This document shows, piece by piece, positions 4,584 through 12,900 of a stretch of 18,016 bases of DNA. The DNA lies in contig CANASS010000041.1 of assembly GCA_947364395.1 (NCBI GenBank), forward strand, positions 1 through 18,016, in the 5' to 3' direction. The stretch is from an uncultured bacterium (GTDB lineage: Bacteria > Bacillota > Clostridia > Oscillospirales > Oscillospiraceae). Position numbers and translations under genes: made by a program. Below the pieces are notes generated by a model. It was not told the DNA's origin. It did no database searches and worked only from the letters and a program-made list of their open reading frames with translations. Numbering within the stretch: position 1 is the stretch's first letter; each line of letters starts with the position of its first letter.

Positions 4584-6512
4584 GTGGACAATGACAAAAA
4601 ACTATATGACAAGGAGTTTGACCTGCAATACGCCTATGACGGCTGCGACCTGGGGGCCACGTGCACCCCGGACCGGACGGTGTTTAAATTGTGGAGCCCG
4701 GAGGCTTCCGGCGTAGAGCTGTTTTTATATCAACAGGACGACACCGGGCCATGGTTCGGCCACTGGCGGCTGGAGCCGGAGGACCGGGGGGTGTGGACGT
4801 GCGTGATAGAGAGAGACCTCCACGGTGTCTACTATGACTACGAGGTGACGGTGGAGGGAAATACCGCCCGCACCGCCGATCCCTACGCCGCAGCCTGCGG
4901 CCGGAACGGCAGGCGGAGCATGGCGGTGGACCTGTCCCGCACCGACCCGGAGGGCTTCGGCGAGGACGCGGCGCCCCCGCTGCCCCCGGAAAACATCATC
5001 TATGAGCTTCACGTGAAAGACTTCTCCCACGACCCGGACAGCGGCGTGCCCGAGGAGTACCGGGGCAGGTTCAAGGCCTTTTCCTGGCGGGATGAAAAGG
5101 GCTGCCGCCCCCTGTGCGTGGAGCACCTGCGGGAGCTGGGCGTGACCCATGTGCAGCTCCTGCCCATCTACGACTTTGGTTCGGTGGACGAGACCGGGGA
5201 CCACAGCCAGTTCAACTGGGGCTACGACCCCATGAACTACAACGTGCCCGAGGGCAGCTACTCCACCGACCCGGCGGACGGGACGGTGCGCATCCGGGAG
5301 TGCAAGGAGATGATCCAGGCCCTCCATGAAAACGGCCTGCGGGTGGTGATGGACGTGGTGTATAACCACACCTACTCCGCCGACTCCTGGCTGGAGCGGA
5401 CGGCGCCGGGGTACTACTACCGGCGTTGGGAGGACGGCTCGCTGTCCAACGGCTCTGGGTGCGGCAACGACATCGCGGCGGGCCGGGCCATGGTGGACAA
5501 CTACATCCTCCATTCCGTCTTGTACTGGGCCCGGGAATACCACATCGACGGTTTCCGCTTCGACCTGATGGGCCTGCTGACGGTGGAGCTGATGAACCGC
5601 ATCCAGCGGGCGCTGGACGCGGTGTTTGGAGCGGGGGAGAAGCTGATCTACGGCGAGCCCTGGCGGGCGGGGGACTCCCCCATGGAGCCGGACACAGCCC
5701 CGGCCATGAAGGGGAACGCTCCCCGGCTGGACCCCCGGATTGGGATGTTCTGCGACACCACCCGGGACGCCATCAAAGGCGACTGCTTCCACGGGGAGCA
5801 GCCCGGCTTTGTCAACGGCAGCGTGGGGCTGGGGGAGACCATCCTGTGCGCCGTGTCCGGCTGGACGGGGGGCGTGGGGGATTTCAAGCCCCGGGCCTGT
5901 TCCCAGATCATCAACTATGTGTCCGCCCACGACAATTACACCCTGTGGGATAAACTGGCCCTGTGCTCTCCCGGCCACGGGGGGACCGTCTCCTACCAGG
6001 ACTCCCGGGCGGACCTGCTGGCCCAGAACAGGCTGGCCGCCTTTATCTGCTTCACCTGTCAGGGGAACCTGTTCTTCCAGGCGGGGGAGGAGTTCGCCCG
6101 CACCAAGCTGGGGGACCACAACAGCTACAAGTCTTCGCCGGAGGTGAACAGGCTGGACTGGCACCGGGCCTGGACCTTTGGGGAGCTGACCGGCTACTAC
6201 CGCCAGCTGATCCGCCTGCGCAAGTCCCTGCCCGGGCTGTGCGACAAGAGCCCGGAGGCGGGCAAACGCATTGTGGAGCCCAACGTGTACCGGGAGGGCG
6301 TGGTGTCCTTCCAGGTGGAGGGGGGCGGCCCCCGGGGCCAGCGGCTGTTTGTGATCTACAACGCCACCGGGCATGATTACGCCGTCCAGCTGCCCTCCGG
6401 GCGGTGGACCATCCGGGCGGACGGGGTCAGCGCCGACCAGTACAAACCCCTGATTTCTCTGGGGAACTGGGTGACGGTGGCCCCCTGCAGCGGGATGCTG
6501 CTGCAAAACTGA
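4584..6512 (+). CDS. pulA: Type I pullulanase / glycogen debranching enzyme, GH13
   Basis: A 642-residue enzyme that hydrolyses alpha-1,6 branch points of pullulan, amylopectin or glycogen. An N-terminal CBM48-like beta-sandwich (about residues 20-115, TVFKLWSPEASGVELFLY) precedes the (beta/alpha)8 barrel. It has the type I pullulanase mark NWGYDP (211-216). All four GH13 regions are present: DVVYNH (257-262), GFRFD with nucleophile Asp327, YGEPW with acid/base Glu358, and SAHDN with Asp450. A C-terminal beta domain (about 560-642) completes it. No signal peptide or S-layer motif is present, so it should act on intracellular glycogen or imported maltodextrins. The start is a GTG with only a weak GGGG ribosome site; no better in-frame start follows closely. 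No other glycogen genes lie beside it. Confidence 0.95.
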   Translation: MDNDKKLYDKEFDLQYAYDGCDLGATCTPDRTVFKLWSPEASGVELFLYQQDDTGPWFGHWRLEPEDRGVWTCVIERDLHGVYYDYEVTVEGNTARTADPYAAACGRNGRRSMAVDLSRTDPEGFGEDAAPPLPPENIIYELHVKDFSHDPDSGVPEEYRGRFKAFSWRDEKGCRPLCVEHLRELGVTHVQLLPIYDFGSVDETGDHSQFNWGYDPMNYNVPEGSYSTDPADGTVRIRECKEMIQALHENGLRVVMDVVYNHTYSADSWLERTAPGYYYRRWEDGSLSNGSGCGNDIAAGRAMVDNYILHSVLYWAREYHIDGFRFDLMGLLTVELMNRIQRALDAVFGAGEKLIYGEPWRAGDSPMEPDTAPAMKGNAPRLDPRIGMFCDTTRDAIKGDCFHGEQPGFVNGSVGLGETILCAVSGWTGGVGDFKPRACSQIINYVSAHDNYTLWDKLALCSPGHGGTVSYQDSRADLLAQNRLAAFICFTCQGNLFFQAGEEFARTKLGDHNSYKSSPEVNRLDWHRAWTFGELTGYYRQLIRLRKSLPGLCDKSPEAGKRIVEPNVYREGVVSFQVEGGGPRGQRLFVIYNATGHDYAVQLPSGRWTIRADGVSADQYKPLISLGNWVTVAPCSGMLLQN

Positions 6513-6524
6513 ACGCGGATGCTG

Positions 6525-6561
6525 AAAAAGGACGTCCCGGCTGTGCCGGGGCGTCCTTTTT
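6525..6561 (+). terminator. Terminator of the pullulanase gene
   Basis: A 16-bp stem (6525-6540 with 6546-6561, one G-U pair) around CTGTG ends in TTTTT. It starts 12 bases after the stop codon. The stretch 6562-6632 holds nothing recognisable. Confidence 0.88.
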
Positions 6562-6632
6562 CATGGTCCTTTACAGGGGGCCGCTGATCCGCCCGCTCCC
6601 GTCAAACACAATAACCCATCCTTCCCAGGTTG

Positions 6633-6673
6633 AAAAGCTCCCCGCAAAGCCGGCCTTCAGCTTCGCGGGGAGC
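6633..6673 (-). terminator. Terminator of the mrnC-rqcH-thioesterase operon, possibly derived from the repeat module
   Basis: Read on the minus strand, a 14-bp stem (6673-6660 with 6650-6637, one mismatch) is followed by TTTTC, 4 bases after the thioesterase stop. Its plus-strand arm CTCCCCGCAAAGCC is identical to the arm of the MITE hairpin (1796-1809). It may therefore be a further copy of the repeat hairpin recruited as a terminator. Confidence 0.75.
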
Positions 6674-6677
6674 CAAT

Positions 6678-7133
6678 TCAGCGCCTGACGGCGTATATTC
6701 CGCTGGCCGTGGCCAACGCCTCCTCCGGACATTCCGGCAGGAACACTTCCGCGCTCATCTGGGCGGAGGTGAACCCGATCCGCAGTGTCCGGACCCGCAC
6801 CCGGATTTCCCTGTCCAGGGGGACAGGCCGGGCGTAGTTCACCGTCATGGTGACGGTGGGGGTGGGGAGGCCGCCGGACTGGGCGGTGCAGGCGACTCCC
6901 ATGCAGGTGTCCACCAGGGAGGCGGTGACGCCTCCGTGGACGATGCCCATGGGGTTGGACATGGACTGGTCCGTGCGGCAGGAGAACAGCAGGCAGCCGC
7001 CAGGAGCGTCCTCCTCCAGCAGCAGAACGTCCCGGCCAACCTGGGGCCAGGCCCGGGCGGGGGACTGGGCCCGCTGCTGGATGGTCTGCCTTACGCTTTG
7101 GAGAAGGTCCCCGCTATGTGCCGGTTCAGTCAT
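6678..7133 (-). CDS. PaaI-family hotdog thioesterase
   Basis: A 151-residue cytoplasmic hotdog-fold protein of the PaaI/YbgC-like group, which hydrolyse acyl-CoA thioesters, often aryl or phenylacetyl-CoA type. The key stretch is NPMGIVHGGVTASLVDTCMG (about residues 60-79): the HGG turn, then the central helix with Asp75. The following strands (TVTMTVNYARPVPLD, and RVRVRTLRIG) complete the fold. The start at 7133 (MTEPAHSG) is preferred over a longer frame from 7202, because it gives the usual family length and starts 8 bases inside the end of rqcH (ATG...TGA overlap), typical of translational coupling. Its place after rqcH suggests co-transcription rather than a shared biochemical role. The substrate is unknown. 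Confidence 0.88.
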   Translation of the reverse strand: MTEPAHSGDLLQSVRQTIQQRAQSPARAWPQVGRDVLLLEEDAPGGCLLFSCRTDQSMSNPMGIVHGGVTASLVDTCMGVACTAQSGGLPTPTVTMTVNYARPVPLDREIRVRVRTLRIGFTSAQMSAEVFLPECPEEALATASGIYAVRR

Positions 7134-8895
7134 GGCGTGCGCCGCCCCCTTCCTTTTTCCCACCCCGCAGAGAGCGCACCAGCTCCTCGCTGGGGGTGAC
7201 ATACACTGTGCGGTAGGTGTTGTAAATCACATAGCCCGGCTTGGCCCCGGCGGGCTTTTTCACCACCTTGACGGGTGTGAAGTCCACCGGCACCTGGCCC
7301 GACTCCCGGCCTTGGGAGAACCAGGCCGCCAGGGTGGCCGCCTCGGTAAGGGAGCGCTGGTCCGGCTCGGCGCCGCCGGTTTTGAGGATCACGTGGGAGC
7401 CGTGGAGTTTTTGGGCGTGGAGCCACAGATCCCGCTTATCCGCGTCCTTCAGGGTGAGGCGGTCGTTCTGGCTGTTGTTTTTGCCCACCAGAATGGTCAG
7501 CCCGGCGCTGGACCTGAATTCCATGGGCTTGGCGTGAACAACCTTCACCCGGCCCTTGGCGGTCATCTTCTTTTTGTGCTGCTTCAAGTAGCCGTTGTCC
7601 ATCAGCTCCTGGCGGATCTCCTGAAGGTCCCGGTCTCCCTCGGACAGGGTTATCATTTGCAGTACGCTGTCCAGGTAGTCCAGCTCCACCCGGTTTTTCT
7701 CCAGCTGGATGGCCAGCATTTCCTCCGCCTTCTGGGCCTTTTTATAGTCTTTGTAGTACTTGGCGGCGTTTTGCTGGGGGGTGAGCAGGGGGTCCAGAGG
7801 GATGTCCACGTCCTTGGCCTCCGAATCGTAATAGTTCTGAGCCCGCAGGACGGTCTGGCCCCGGTTCATCTGGTGGAAGTTGGTGGTGATGATGTCGCCG
7901 AACTGGCGAAGCTGTTCCCGGCCGGCGGTCTTGGCCAGGTCGCCCTCCTGGTTGGCGATTTTCTTGGCCGTCCGGTTCCGGGCCTGGGTGACGGAGCGGA
8001 TGAAGTCCTGGCCCCGCTGCTTGACTCGCTCCTGGGCCTCCTTCTGCTCGTAGAAGTCGTCCAGAAGGGCGGAGAAAGCGGGGTAGCGCTTCAGCTCCAC
8101 CTTGGGGCCGTATTGGAGCACCGGCATAAAGGTGAAGTCGATGGGCTTTCCGTCCCGGATCAAAACGGTGGGGGTGTAATCCCCGGCCCGCACCCGCTCC
8201 ATGAGCAGGCGGAACCGCTCCGCCAGCCCCTCCCTGGTTCCCCCGCCCTGGAATACCAGCTCCCGGGCGATGAGGGGGGACAGGCCGTTGAAGGAGTCCA
8301 GCAGCCACTTGTCCTGGCCGTCTCCCTCCGGGGCGCTGGCCAGGATATGGGCCTCCAGCTCCGGCGGGGCCATGGCGGCGGGGTCCAGCCGCCCGGTGGG
8401 CTCGGGAAGCTGATAGTACAGCCCCGGCATGACGGGCCGCTTGACGGACAGGTCTCCGTCCGCCCGGCGCATACAGTCGGTGATCCGCCCCGCGCCGTCC
8501 AGCATGATGAGGTTGGACTTGCGACCGATGCACTCCAGCACCAGCCGGCGCTCCACCCGGTCCCCCAGCTCGTCCAGAGTCTCGAAGCGGAAGTCCAGCA
8601 GACGCTCCATGGAGGGCTGGGCCAGCTCCAGCAGCCGGGCCCCGGTGAAGTGCTTGCGCAGCAGCATACAGAACATAGGAGGGGTTTCCGGGTTCTCCCG
8701 GGGAACTTTTGTCAGCTGGGCCCTGGGGTGGGCGGGGCTGGCGGAGAGGAGCAGGCGCACGTTGTCCCGGCCCGCCCGCATGTGGAGCACCGCCTCGTCC
8801 CGGGCGGGCTGGTACAGCTTATCCACCTTGCCGCCCACCAGCTTGTCCCGCAGCTCCCCGGCCAAAGCGGTCATAAAAATTGCGTCAAATGGCAT
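7126..8895 (-). CDS. rqcH: RqcH / NFACT-family ribosome quality control protein
   Basis: A 589-residue homologue of B. subtilis RqcH (Rqc2/NEMF family; formerly fibronectin-binding FbpA/YloA). RqcH binds split 50S subunits carrying peptidyl-tRNA and directs C-terminal alanine tailing. Visible parts are an NFACT-N domain (1 to about 200, starting MPFDAIFMTALAGEL and including LVLECIGRKSNLI), a middle helical and coiled-coil region (about 260-430), and the NFACT-R/DUF814 domain (about 450-560) with GLTILVGKNNSQND and DLWLHA. The site equivalent to the catalytically required Asp-Arg pair reads Glu97-Arg98. The present ATG is served by GGAAGGAA, 9 bases upstream. The original ribosome site now lies 146 bases away because of an inserted repeat. 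It is the middle gene of mrnC-rqcH-thioesterase and overlaps the downstream gene by 8 bases. Confidence 0.95.
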   Translation of the reverse strand: MPFDAIFMTALAGELRDKLVGGKVDKLYQPARDEAVLHMRAGRDNVRLLLSASPAHPRAQLTKVPRENPETPPMFCMLLRKHFTGARLLELAQPSMERLLDFRFETLDELGDRVERRLVLECIGRKSNLIMLDGAGRITDCMRRADGDLSVKRPVMPGLYYQLPEPTGRLDPAAMAPPELEAHILASAPEGDGQDKWLLDSFNGLSPLIARELVFQGGGTREGLAERFRLLMERVRAGDYTPTVLIRDGKPIDFTFMPVLQYGPKVELKRYPAFSALLDDFYEQKEAQERVKQRGQDFIRSVTQARNRTAKKIANQEGDLAKTAGREQLRQFGDIITTNFHQMNRGQTVLRAQNYYDSEAKDVDIPLDPLLTPQQNAAKYYKDYKKAQKAEEMLAIQLEKNRVELDYLDSVLQMITLSEGDRDLQEIRQELMDNGYLKQHKKKMTAKGRVKVVHAKPMEFRSSAGLTILVGKNNSQNDRLTLKDADKRDLWLHAQKLHGSHVILKTGGAEPDQRSLTEAATLAAWFSQGRESGQVPVDFTPVKVVKKPAGAKPGYVIYNTYRTVYVTPSEELVRSLRGGKKEGGGARHD

Positions 8896-9041
8896 AGTTC
8901 ATAATTCCTTCCAACCAGATTTCGGGGACCCCACGAAAGCGCCCTCCGGCTTTCGTGGGAGAGGAGGCACAGCGAAACGGAGGAGCTTGCCCCGGGGGGG
9001 AAGCGACTGAGTGCAGCTTGTGCCGACGAGTCAAATGGCAT
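8871..9041 (-). CDS. 56-codon leader-like frame from the duplicated rqcH start
   Basis: The duplicated junction keeps a copy of the original rqcH start, GAGGAGGCGAACC then ATG CCA TTT GAC, at 9041. From there the frame reads through the inserted repeat (MPFDSSAQAALSRFPP...) and stops at 8873-8871, 24 bases inside rqcH; its TGA overlaps the ATG of rqcH codon 8. The composition reflects the repeat rather than a selected protein. It could be translated as an upstream frame that affects rqcH expression, since it overlaps the hairpin and the new rqcH ribosome site. Translation is possible but unproven. Confidence 0.3.
   Translation of the reverse strand: MPFDSSAQAALSRFPPGASSSVSLCLLSHESRRALSWGPRNLVGRNYELCHLTQFL
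8884..8900. repeat. 17-bp direct repeat, copy A (rqcH start)
   Basis: GTCAAATGGCATAGTTC matches 9030-9046 at 16 of 17 positions, exactly 146 bp away. On the minus strand it covers the last bases before the rqcH ATG and the codons MPFD. It behaves like a target duplication flanking the inserted repeat module. Confidence 0.85.
8896..9029 (-). mobile_element. Inserted palindromic repeat module, copy 2, at the mrnC/rqcH junction
   Basis: About 129-134 bp sit between two near-identical 17-bp direct repeats. Read on the minus strand, 9029-8924 resembles the MITE core (1725-1832): TCGTCGGC start, TCGCTTCC block, CGCTGTGCCTCCTCTCCC, then a perfect 11-bp hairpin (8959-8949 with 8940-8930) and GGGGTCCCC. 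A further 23 bases (8923-8901) have no counterpart in the MITE and supply the new rqcH ribosome site. I see no terminal inverted repeats and no coding capacity. Confidence 0.75.
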
Positions 9042-9046
9042 GGTTC
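9030..9046. repeat. 17-bp direct repeat, copy B (mrnC end)
   Basis: GTCAAATGGCATGGTTC is the partner of 8884-8900. On the minus strand it contains the last codons of mrnC (AAC CAT GCC ATT TGA) and, in another frame, the original rqcH start ATGCCATTTGAC. Confidence 0.85.
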
Positions 9047-9444
9047 GCCTCCTCCATCATGGCGTCGAACAGCTCGTTGAGCCGGTCCGTCTTTCCTTGC
9101 AGGTACAGCCAGCCGAACAGGGATTCCAGCGCCGTGGCGGCGTGGTACTCCCCCACGCTGGCCCCCCTGGGGACCGCGGCGGTGTGGCTGTTGCGGCCCC
9201 GGCGATAGACCCCCTGCTCTTCCTCGGTGAGCAGGGGCAGGATGGCATGGACCAGCTTGGACTGGGCGGGGGCGGCCACGTATTTCACCGTAGCCTTATG
9301 CAGTCCCGCGTTGGTGGCTTTGCCGTGGAGGCACAGCCAGGAGCGGACCATCAGCTCGTACACCCCGTCGCCCAGATGGGCCAGCCCCAGGGCGCTGATG
9401 TGTTCCATCGTGTCCTGTCCGGCGGACAGGTGAAAGTAATCCAT
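9031..9444 (-). CDS. mrnC: Mini-ribonuclease III
   Basis: A 137-residue RNase III-like nuclease lacking a double-stranded-RNA-binding domain. In Firmicutes it matures the ends of 23S rRNA, acting with ribosomal protein L3. It has the conserved LGDGVYE motif (Asp26 and Glu30), the basic stretch GRNSH, and the RNase III signature EYHAATALESLFGWLYL with catalytic Glu107. The length fits the family. The start has GGAG 9-10 bases upstream and a promoter at 9479-9506. Its last codons lie in the 17-bp repeat and read NHAI-stop. Before the repeat insertion the gene would have overlapped the rqcH start by about 11 bases. It heads the mrnC-rqcH-thioesterase operon, which joins ribosome maturation to rescue of stalled ribosomes. 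Confidence 0.95.
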   Translation of the reverse strand: MDYFHLSAGQDTMEHISALGLAHLGDGVYELMVRSWLCLHGKATNAGLHKATVKYVAAPAQSKLVHAILPLLTEEEQGVYRRGRNSHTAAVPRGASVGEYHAATALESLFGWLYLQGKTDRLNELFDAMMEEANHAI

Positions 9445-9478
9445 GAGGAATTCTCCAATCTCGGGAAATGTCCCTGAA

Positions 9479-9506
9479 ATTATATCACAACGGCGGGGAA
9501 TTGCAA
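9479..9506 (-). promoter_or_regulatory. Promoter of the mrnC operon
   Basis: On the minus strand a perfect -10 TATAAT (9484-9479) is preceded after 16 bases by TTGCAA (9506-9501), a 4-of-6 match to the -35 consensus. The leader to the mrnC start is about 28 bases. It lies immediately after the upstream operon's terminator. Confidence 0.7.
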
Positions 9507-9510
9507 GGGG

Positions 9511-9542
9511 AAAGGGCGGCTGTCGTCAGACAGCCGCCCTTT
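9511..9542 (-). terminator. Terminator of the MarR-ABC-pyrophosphatase-like operon
   Basis: A perfect 14-bp stem (9511-9524 with 9529-9542) around a 4-base loop ends in TTT on the minus strand. It starts 5 bases after the stop of the pyrophosphatase-like gene and separates it from the mrnC promoter. Confidence 0.85.
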
Positions 9543-9547
9543 GAACC

Positions 9548-9895
9548 TTATCTTCGGATCAGAACGCCTTTCATATACGGCGTTTCGTTGTGGGTCTGAT
9601 ATATGGCGGCCTTTTCCTCCTCGGTGCAGCCCAGCAGCAGCTTGATTTCAGAATCCCGCTTCATCAGGTCCACAATGCACATGACGGCGTCCAGTTTTCG
9701 TTCTCCAGTACCCAGCCATACGTCGATGCCCCCGCCGTCCATGGAGGCGGTGCCCTTCAGGTATCCGTAGTCCACCGGGTAGATAAAATTGGGGAACCTG
9801 GGGTGGGCGCTTCCTTTCGGCCTGTCAATGACGATCTCAGAGTCAGCGGTCAGCTGATCCAGAGCGTCCCAGAAATCCATGTCATAGGCTTCCAT
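9548..9895 (-). CDS. Short inorganic-pyrophosphatase-like protein
   Basis: A 115-residue protein resembling the core of family I soluble inorganic pyrophosphatase, which splits pyrophosphate into two phosphates using Mg2+. The recognisable block is IDRPKGS...NFIYPVDYGYLKGTASMDGGGIDVWLG (about residues 23-62), with Lys27, Tyr43, Asp53 and Asp58 corresponding to conserved active-site positions (DYGY...DG..IDV). The C-terminal half lacks the usual D-x(4)-D-x-K metal-binding segment, and the protein is some 60 residues shorter than the classical enzyme, so activity on pyrophosphate is uncertain. The start at 9895 (MEAYDMDFW) is chosen because AGGAGGA lies just upstream and 10 bases separate it from the ABC-transporter stop. 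A longer frame from 9973 would overlap that gene without a ribosome site. It is the last gene of the MarR operon. Confidence 0.8.
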   Translation of the reverse strand: MEAYDMDFWDALDQLTADSEIVIDRPKGSAHPRFPNFIYPVDYGYLKGTASMDGGGIDVWLGTGERKLDAVMCIVDLMKRDSEIKLLLGCTEEEKAAIYQTHNETPYMKGVLIRR

Positions 9896-9905
9896 GCGGC
9901 TCCTC

Positions 9906-12900
9906 CTATTCGCTCCGCAGCGCCTCCACCGGGTCCTTTTTGGCCGCGCCCCTGGCGGGAACCAGACCGGCAAACACGGTGAGCACCACGCTGATGGCCA
10001 CCAGAACGGCCCCGCCCACAGGGGGCAGCACGGCGGTGAGGTCGTCCAGCCCCGTCAGGCTGTGGATGACGGCGTTGATGGGGAAGGTGGCCAGCACGCT
10101 GACCAGGATGCCCAGCACACCCGCCGCCAGCCCCACAATCAGGGTCTCGGCGTTGAACACCCGGGACACGTCCCGCTTGGAGGCGCCCACGGCCCGGAGT
10201 ATGCCGATCTCCTTGGTGCGCTCCAGCACGGAGATGTTGGTGATGATGCCGATCATGATGGAGGACACCACCAGGGAGATGGACACGAAGGCGATGAGCA
10301 GGTAGCTGATGCCGCTGATGATGCCGGTGATGGAGCTCATGAGCAGGGCCACGTAGTCGGTGTAGGTGATCTCGTCCTCCTCGTTTTCCACCCCGGCGTT
10401 ATACTCCTTGATGAGGTCGGCGATCTGGTCCTTCTGGGCGAAGGTGGTGGCGTAAATGCTGATGGAGGAGGGGGAGTCCAGCCGCACATAGCCCAGCAGG
10501 TCCAGGTTGTCCTCATAGGTGGAGGAGGAGCGGGTGGGGGGCATATAGTTGTCGTAGAGGTAGACGAACTGCTCCGGCGTGAGGGGGCTGGGCGCGCCCA
10601 TGGCGGGGTTTCCGCCCATGCCGGCCATCCCGCCGCCCATGGAGGGGTCCATCCCGGCGGGCAGGGAGGCCTCCGGCTCCGCCGGGGTCTCTTCCTCAGA
10701 GGCGGCGCCCTGCTCCAGCACGGCGTCCAGCATGGCCGCCAGCTGGTCGGCGGACAGCGCCCCCAGGCGGGCCTCCACCCCGGCGGCGTACTGCTCCCGC
10801 ACGCCCTGGGCCACGGCCTCCTCTGTGCGCTCAAAAAGCTCCTCGTCGCTCATGTCGGCGATGTAGCCCCGGACGGTGTCCCCGTCCACCCCCATCTCTC
10901 CGGCGTACTGCTGGACGATCATTTCTTCGATGGACTGGCGGGTCATGCCTTCCATCTGCTGGTCCACCACCGCGTCCACGTACTCCTGGGAGGGCTGGCC
11001 CATCACGTCCACATAGGCGGCGGCCTTCTCTTGGGCGGTGAGCGCGGCCAGGTGCCCGGCGACCGCCTCGGCCTTTTCCTCATCGGTGGGCTCCACGTCG
11101 GTGTCCTTGGGGAAGGGCAGGTTGACGATCACGTCGGTCTCCGGGTCGTCCAGCTGCTTTTGCAGGATTTCGGTGTCCCCAGTGGTCTCGATGGCGAACC
11201 GGGTGAGGGCGCTGGTGTAGCCGATGCCGCCGGACAGCATCCCGCCGCCCCCCTCCAGGGGCCGGGCGATGCCCGCCACCTTCAGGGGCACTCCAATATC
11301 CTCGCTGTTGTAGAGGAAGTCCATCCCCGTCCGGGTGGCGGACATGTCGGTATAGGTGTCCGAGGCCGGGTCGTGTTGGTAGTATTCCGCCGGGAGAATC
11401 AGCTTGAAGCCCAGGGCGCACAGCTCCTCATAGGTCCAGCTCATCTCGCCGAGCTCAACCGTCTCCCCCTTGGACATGGCCACCATGGCCTCCTCCATGT
11501 CGTCGTGGGGCATGAGCCCCAGGGCGTACAGCATCAGGTCGGAGATCTCGTTGTTCCCGTCCACAAACAGGATCACCTCGTCGTGTCCCTGGGGCCAGTC
11601 GCCGTAAAGCAGCTCGTAGTCCGCCTTGACCTGGGGGGCGATGAGCTCGCCGTCCTCCCCGGGGAGCAGCTCCTCCCACACGTCCATCTGGGAGTACATG
11701 GAGCCCATCTGCTCAAAGTAGGTGGAGTAGTCCCCGCCGTACATGGCGGACATGGCGTCCTGCATCAGGGTCATCACGTCGCACTTGATGATGTCGCCGT
11801 TTTCGTCCTGGGTGTAAATGTCGAAGTCGAAGTCATAGCTGTAGTGAACGTTGGCCATATCCCTGATGCCTCCGCCCCCGTTGTCCAGGTACTCTTTAAA
11901 CGCCTGGAGGTTGTTGGTCTCCACCTCGGCGTTGAGCATGGAATCCATCATATCGTACATGACGGTGGAGGCGTACACCCGGTCTGGGTCCTGGCCTTGG
12001 GCCGCCTCGCCGGTGAGCTGGTCCCGCCGGGCCCCCATGAGGGAGGCCATCATGGCGGTCATGTCGGTGCTCTCCGCCTGGATGGTGAGGGGATAGCTGG
12101 ACAAGGTGTCCTCCTGGACCTGATTGATATAGTCGTTGATGCCGGCGGACAGGGCCAGGATCAGGGCGATGCCGATGATGCCGATGGACCCGGCGAAGGC
12201 GGTGAGCACCGTCCGGCCCATTTTGGTGCGCAGGTTGGTCAGGGACAGGGACAGGGCGGTGAGGAAGGACATGGAGGGCTTTTTGTCCGCCTTGGCCAGC
12301 TTCCCGGTGAGGACGGGGGCCTGTTCCTCGGTGTGGTAGGGGTTGGAGTCCCCCGTTACCCTGCCGTCCTTGAGGGTGATGATGCGGGTGGAGTACTGCT
12401 GGGCCAGCTCCGGGTTGTGGGTGACCATGATGACCAGCCGGTCCTGGGCCACCTCCTTCAAAAGCTCCATCACCTGAACGGAGGTCTCGGAGTCCAGCGC
12501 CCCGGTGGGCTCGTCGGCCAGCAGGATGTCCGGGTCGTTGATGAGGGCCCGGGCGATGGCCACCCGCTGCATCTGCCCGCCGGACATCTGGGAGGGCACC
12601 TTGTTCAGCTGGTCCCCCAGCCCCACCCGCTCCAGGGCCTCCACCGCCCGGCGGCGGCGCTCCGCTTTGGACACCCCCGCCAGGGTGAGGGCCAGCTCCA
12701 CGTTGGACAGCACCGTCTGATGGGAGATCAGGTTGTAGCTTTGGAACACGAAGCCGATGGAGTGGTTACGGTAGGCGTCCCAGTCCCCGTCCTTGTAGTC
12801 CTTGGTGGACCGCCCGTTGATGATGAGGTCCCCGCTGCTGTAGCGGTCCAGCCCGCCGATGATGTTCAAAGTGGTGGTTTTGCCGCAGCCCGAGGGGCCC

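Noticed and set aside
4725..6506. A long minus-strand frame opposite the pullulanase gene
   Set aside because: Low-complexity His/Val/Pro-rich translation with no motif; the plus strand has all GH13 catalytic motifs, a promoter and a terminator.
6847..8904. A long plus-strand frame opposite rqcH and the thioesterase
   Set aside because: Antisense to two recognised genes, without domains or a ribosome site; explained by codon bias.
8930..8959. CRISPR-type or terminator reading of the hairpin at the rqcH junction
   Set aside because: Only one hairpin with no spacer periodicity and no T run after it, so neither an array nor an intrinsic terminator.
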